Translations under genes and position numbers: made by a program
NCBI GenBank assembly: GCA_964631175.1
Contig: CAZVWH010000123.1
Coordinates: 1 to 7,448 of the forward strand
Source of the DNA: CAZVWH01 sp964631175
GTDB taxonomy: Bacteria > Planctomycetota > Phycisphaerae > Sedimentisphaerales > Anaerobacaceae
Length of the DNA: 7,448 nt
Direction of reading: 5' to 3'
In this document: positions 5,636 to 7,448 of the stretch, in pieces
Position numbering within the stretch: the stretch's first letter is position 1
How the letters are laid out: the number at the start of each line of letters is the position of its first letter
The notes under the pieces: generated by a model
Seen by the model: the letters and a program-made list of their open reading frames with translations, nothing else
Told to the model about the DNA's origin: nothing
Databases searched by the model: none

Positions 5636-7435
5636 CTAATATTTTATTGCTGCGTATTCGCGGGCCAGTTCTGCTACTTTAGCTTGTTGGAAATCTCCTT
5701 TGTGAAAATAAAATCGATAGCGGAAAGTTGCGTTGTTGCCGGATTTAATAGTTAGATCGCCCGTGCCTGCCGGCTTTTTTTCAAAGTAATGTACGCCGAA
5801 CGGATTGGCGGCAAAAAGACCATAAGGACGCACGTGCCACCAGGTTGGGTGTCTTTGATTCTGCGGATGGTCGAAAATAGCCACGCCTACGGTCTGCCCA
5901 TTCAATGGGCCGTAGTAATCGCACCACGCAGCGCGCTTACCCCAGGCCTGCTTATCCCGGTGGCCTTCACTATTGATGATGTGCCCTTTACCGACTTTGC
6001 CTTCGACCCGCATCGTTGGTGCTAACCGGATAGCCATTGAGCCTTCCTTAGTATCACCCAGGGTTATGTCACCATTAGAGGCACAGATGGTAATCTCGAA
6101 ATCCATTATTTGGCCTTCTGGCCGATTATAAAATTTATGCGTACGAGTATCGGTACAGACAACTGTTTCATCACTCGCGACGTATCTGTTTTGCGACTGG
6201 ATAATGCCCATATCCCGGCCGGAGGTGATCTGTAGGAATTTGTCGTGAATGACACTACCCTTTTTGCTGCCGTCGGTCCAAAAATCGTGGCCGTTTATCG
6301 CTCCGTGCGTGAACCACAGCGACCGATGGTGACGATGATCGTGCTCCTCATTCGCTCCCTCCTTCATCGGCCAATGCCGAGTAATATTTACACCGGTCGG
6401 ACCTATTACAGGATAAAAATACGGACGAGGAACATTTTTGAAGTTGTACTCCGTAAAAAGTTGTCCGTTAATCTCTACCTTAACCTTATCTTCAAGCTCG
6501 GTGATTTTTACACCATCTGTCTTTGTATCATCGTCGTCAGTTTGAGCTTTCGCAAGCATTTGCTCCCAGAGCTGCTTCTGCTCAGCCAGTGCTTTGACTC
6601 GGTCTTGCGGATTGGTGCGAGCCTCAAGTAGTACCCAGCCTTTATAATTTATATTTACTAAAAGATTCATCAGTTGCTGATATGGATAGTTCCCGATGTT
6701 AAGCTCCCGTATATGAACCGTGCTGCCTAAACGGTCCTTAACAAGATTGAAGTTGTACTCCAGTCCTTCGCCTTGTAGGTCCTCTGGATTACAGTTCCAG
6801 CAAACGCCGACGTTTGGATGATCAGCAACGTCCATGATTTGTTTGATGATAGGCAGATGTGCACATGAGCCGTGAACCTCCAGACGAATCTGCTGGCCAT
6901 AGTCGGCGCCGAATCGGCCCAGCTCATTAAGCGATTTGCCGATTTGCTCGATTGTCTTCTCGTGTGGCACGTCCTTTGGAAGGTCGTTTGGTTTAACCTT
7001 TACGCCTGAGCCGCCCACATCGTGACAGAGCCGTATATACTCTTTTGCCCCTTCGATGTCTTTTTTAAGCCTTGCTTGGCCAACATAGTGAAAGGCAAAG
7101 TTGGTACCTAAACCCACAAGAGTAACGGGACTGTCTTTAAATTGTTTCCTTACTTCCTGACGTTGTTGCGTATTAAGGTTCGATTCGACACCATGGGCGT
7201 GTCCCGTCCGCAGCTCCACTCCAAGAACGCCGGTCTTTTCACAATTGGCAATCAGTGTCGGCAGGTCCCAGTCTTTGGCCCAAAGGTAGGTAACAAGCCC
7301 AAATTCCATATTTGAGTCGGATTCGACAGGAGCCAAAGACAGGGCTTTGTCCAGCGGGCCGAGAATAACTGCGGCAGCACCGAAGTACATTGAGCGTTTG
7401 AGGAACTCACGGCGTTGATTACTGAATGTGCTCAT
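5636..7435 (-). CDS. Tat-exported TIM-barrel sugar isomerase/epimerase fused to DUF6807 (PmoA-like) domain
   Basis: This 599-residue two-domain protein starts with a twin-arginine signal, QRREFLK (7-13), and a hydrophobic stretch (about 16-26). Residues about 43-295 form a xylose-isomerase-like TIM barrel (AP endonuclease 2 superfamily, sugar phosphate isomerase/epimerase type): VELRTGHAHG (73-82), RLEVHG (184-189), VGVCWNCN (209-216), HIREL (241-245) and VLLEAR (268-273). Likely metal ligands are E186, H241 and E271; the usual Asp of the third site appears as Asn214. An acidic linker (DDDD, 300-303) leads to a DUF6807 domain (about 307-599), recognised by HDHRHHRSLWFTHG (365-378), WCDYYGPLNG (504-513) and HPTWWHVRPYGLFAANPFG (529-547). 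The last family was once labelled 'methane oxygenase PmoA', a name that does not indicate methane oxidation. The reading frame runs unbroken across the junction. It is probably transcribed with the oxidoreductase downstream. The substrate is unknown; a role in extracytoplasmic carbohydrate breakdown is inferred. Confidence 0.9.
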   Translation of the reverse strand: MSTFSNQRREFLKRSMYFGAAAVILGPLDKALSLAPVESDSNMEFGLVTYLWAKDWDLPTLIANCEKTGVLGVELRTGHAHGVESNLNTQQRQEVRKQFKDSPVTLVGLGTNFAFHYVGQARLKKDIEGAKEYIRLCHDVGGSGVKVKPNDLPKDVPHEKTIEQIGKSLNELGRFGADYGQQIRLEVHGSCAHLPIIKQIMDVADHPNVGVCWNCNPEDLQGEGLEYNFNLVKDRLGSTVHIRELNIGNYPYQQLMNLLVNINYKGWVLLEARTNPQDRVKALAEQKQLWEQMLAKAQTDDDDTKTDGVKITELEDKVKVEINGQLFTEYNFKNVPRPYFYPVIGPTGVNITRHWPMKEGANEEHDHRHHRSLWFTHGAINGHDFWTDGSKKGSVIHDKFLQITSGRDMGIIQSQNRYVASDETVVCTDTRTHKFYNRPEGQIMDFEITICASNGDITLGDTKEGSMAIRLAPTMRVEGKVGKGHIINSEGHRDKQAWGKRAAWCDYYGPLNGQTVGVAIFDHPQNQRHPTWWHVRPYGLFAANPFGVHYFEKKPAGTGDLTIKSGNNATFRYRFYFHKGDFQQAKVAELAREYAAIKY

Positions 7436-7438
7436 AAA

Positions 7439-7448
7439 TCCTAATCCT
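7439..7448 (-). promoter_or_regulatory. Doubled ribosome binding site before the fusion gene
   Basis: On the minus strand AGGATTAGGA precedes the start codon, giving two AGGA cores that end nine and three bases before the ATG. The distal copy has the useful spacing and supports the start at 7435. The proximal copy is too close to act well alone. The promoter lies beyond the window edge. Confidence 0.55.

Noticed and set aside
6245..6631. Open frame of 128 codons on the plus strand
   Set aside because: It is antisense to the junction between the barrel and DUF6807 domains. The hydrophobic stretches are a by-product of the opposite strand's codons.
6430..7435. Fusion as an assembly artefact or two genes with a missed stop
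   Set aside because: The frame is open throughout, with no internal start preceded by a ribosome site at the domain border, and the linker is a plausible acidic hinge. Read-level proof is still not available here.

Overview
The window looks like a chromosomal piece of a Planctomycetota bacterium, most likely of the Phycisphaerae / Sedimentisphaerales kind. This is inferred from gene style and not from a marker gene. The signs are Tat-exported Gfo/Idh/MocA and TIM-barrel sugar enzymes carrying an RRxFLK motif, a DUF6807 (PmoA-like) domain, and a YtrA-type regulator/ABC cassette ending in a membrane protein with a zinc-ribbon tail. No RNA gene, CRISPR array, transposase or phage gene is visible.

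Layout. Bases 1-147 hold the end of a dispersed palindromic repeat and a good sigma70-like promoter with a short tandem repeat over its downstream edge. Bases 148-3762 (+) are a tight four-gene operon: a short GntR/YtrA-family repressor, an ABC ATPase, a six-helix ABC permease, and a 551-residue membrane protein of unknown function with a C-terminal CxxC/CxxC ribbon. Gaps between these genes are 4, 1 and 10 bases. Bases 3763-4133 are non-coding, lie between convergent operons, and hold two MITE/REP-like palindromic elements plus several hairpins. Bases 4134-7435 (-) hold two genes read leftward with a 50-base gap. The upstream one (5636-7435) is a TIM-barrel sugar isomerase/epimerase fused to a DUF6807 domain. 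The downstream one (4134-5585) is a Gfo/Idh/MocA oxidoreductase. Both start with a twin-arginine signal.

How the parts work together (inference). The left operon should be a self-regulated ABC exporter/stress module like Bacillus ytr: the repressor binds its own promoter, the ATPase and permease form the transporter, and the fourth protein is an accessory membrane component. The right pair probably acts outside the cytoplasm on sugars or sugar-like compounds, combining NAD(P)-dependent redox chemistry with isomerisation. The TIM barrel-DUF6807 fusion is the most unusual protein here. I see no clearly undescribed defence or mobile system. The best leads are the fusion protein, the unknown zinc-ribbon membrane protein of the ABC operon, and the paired palindromic elements.
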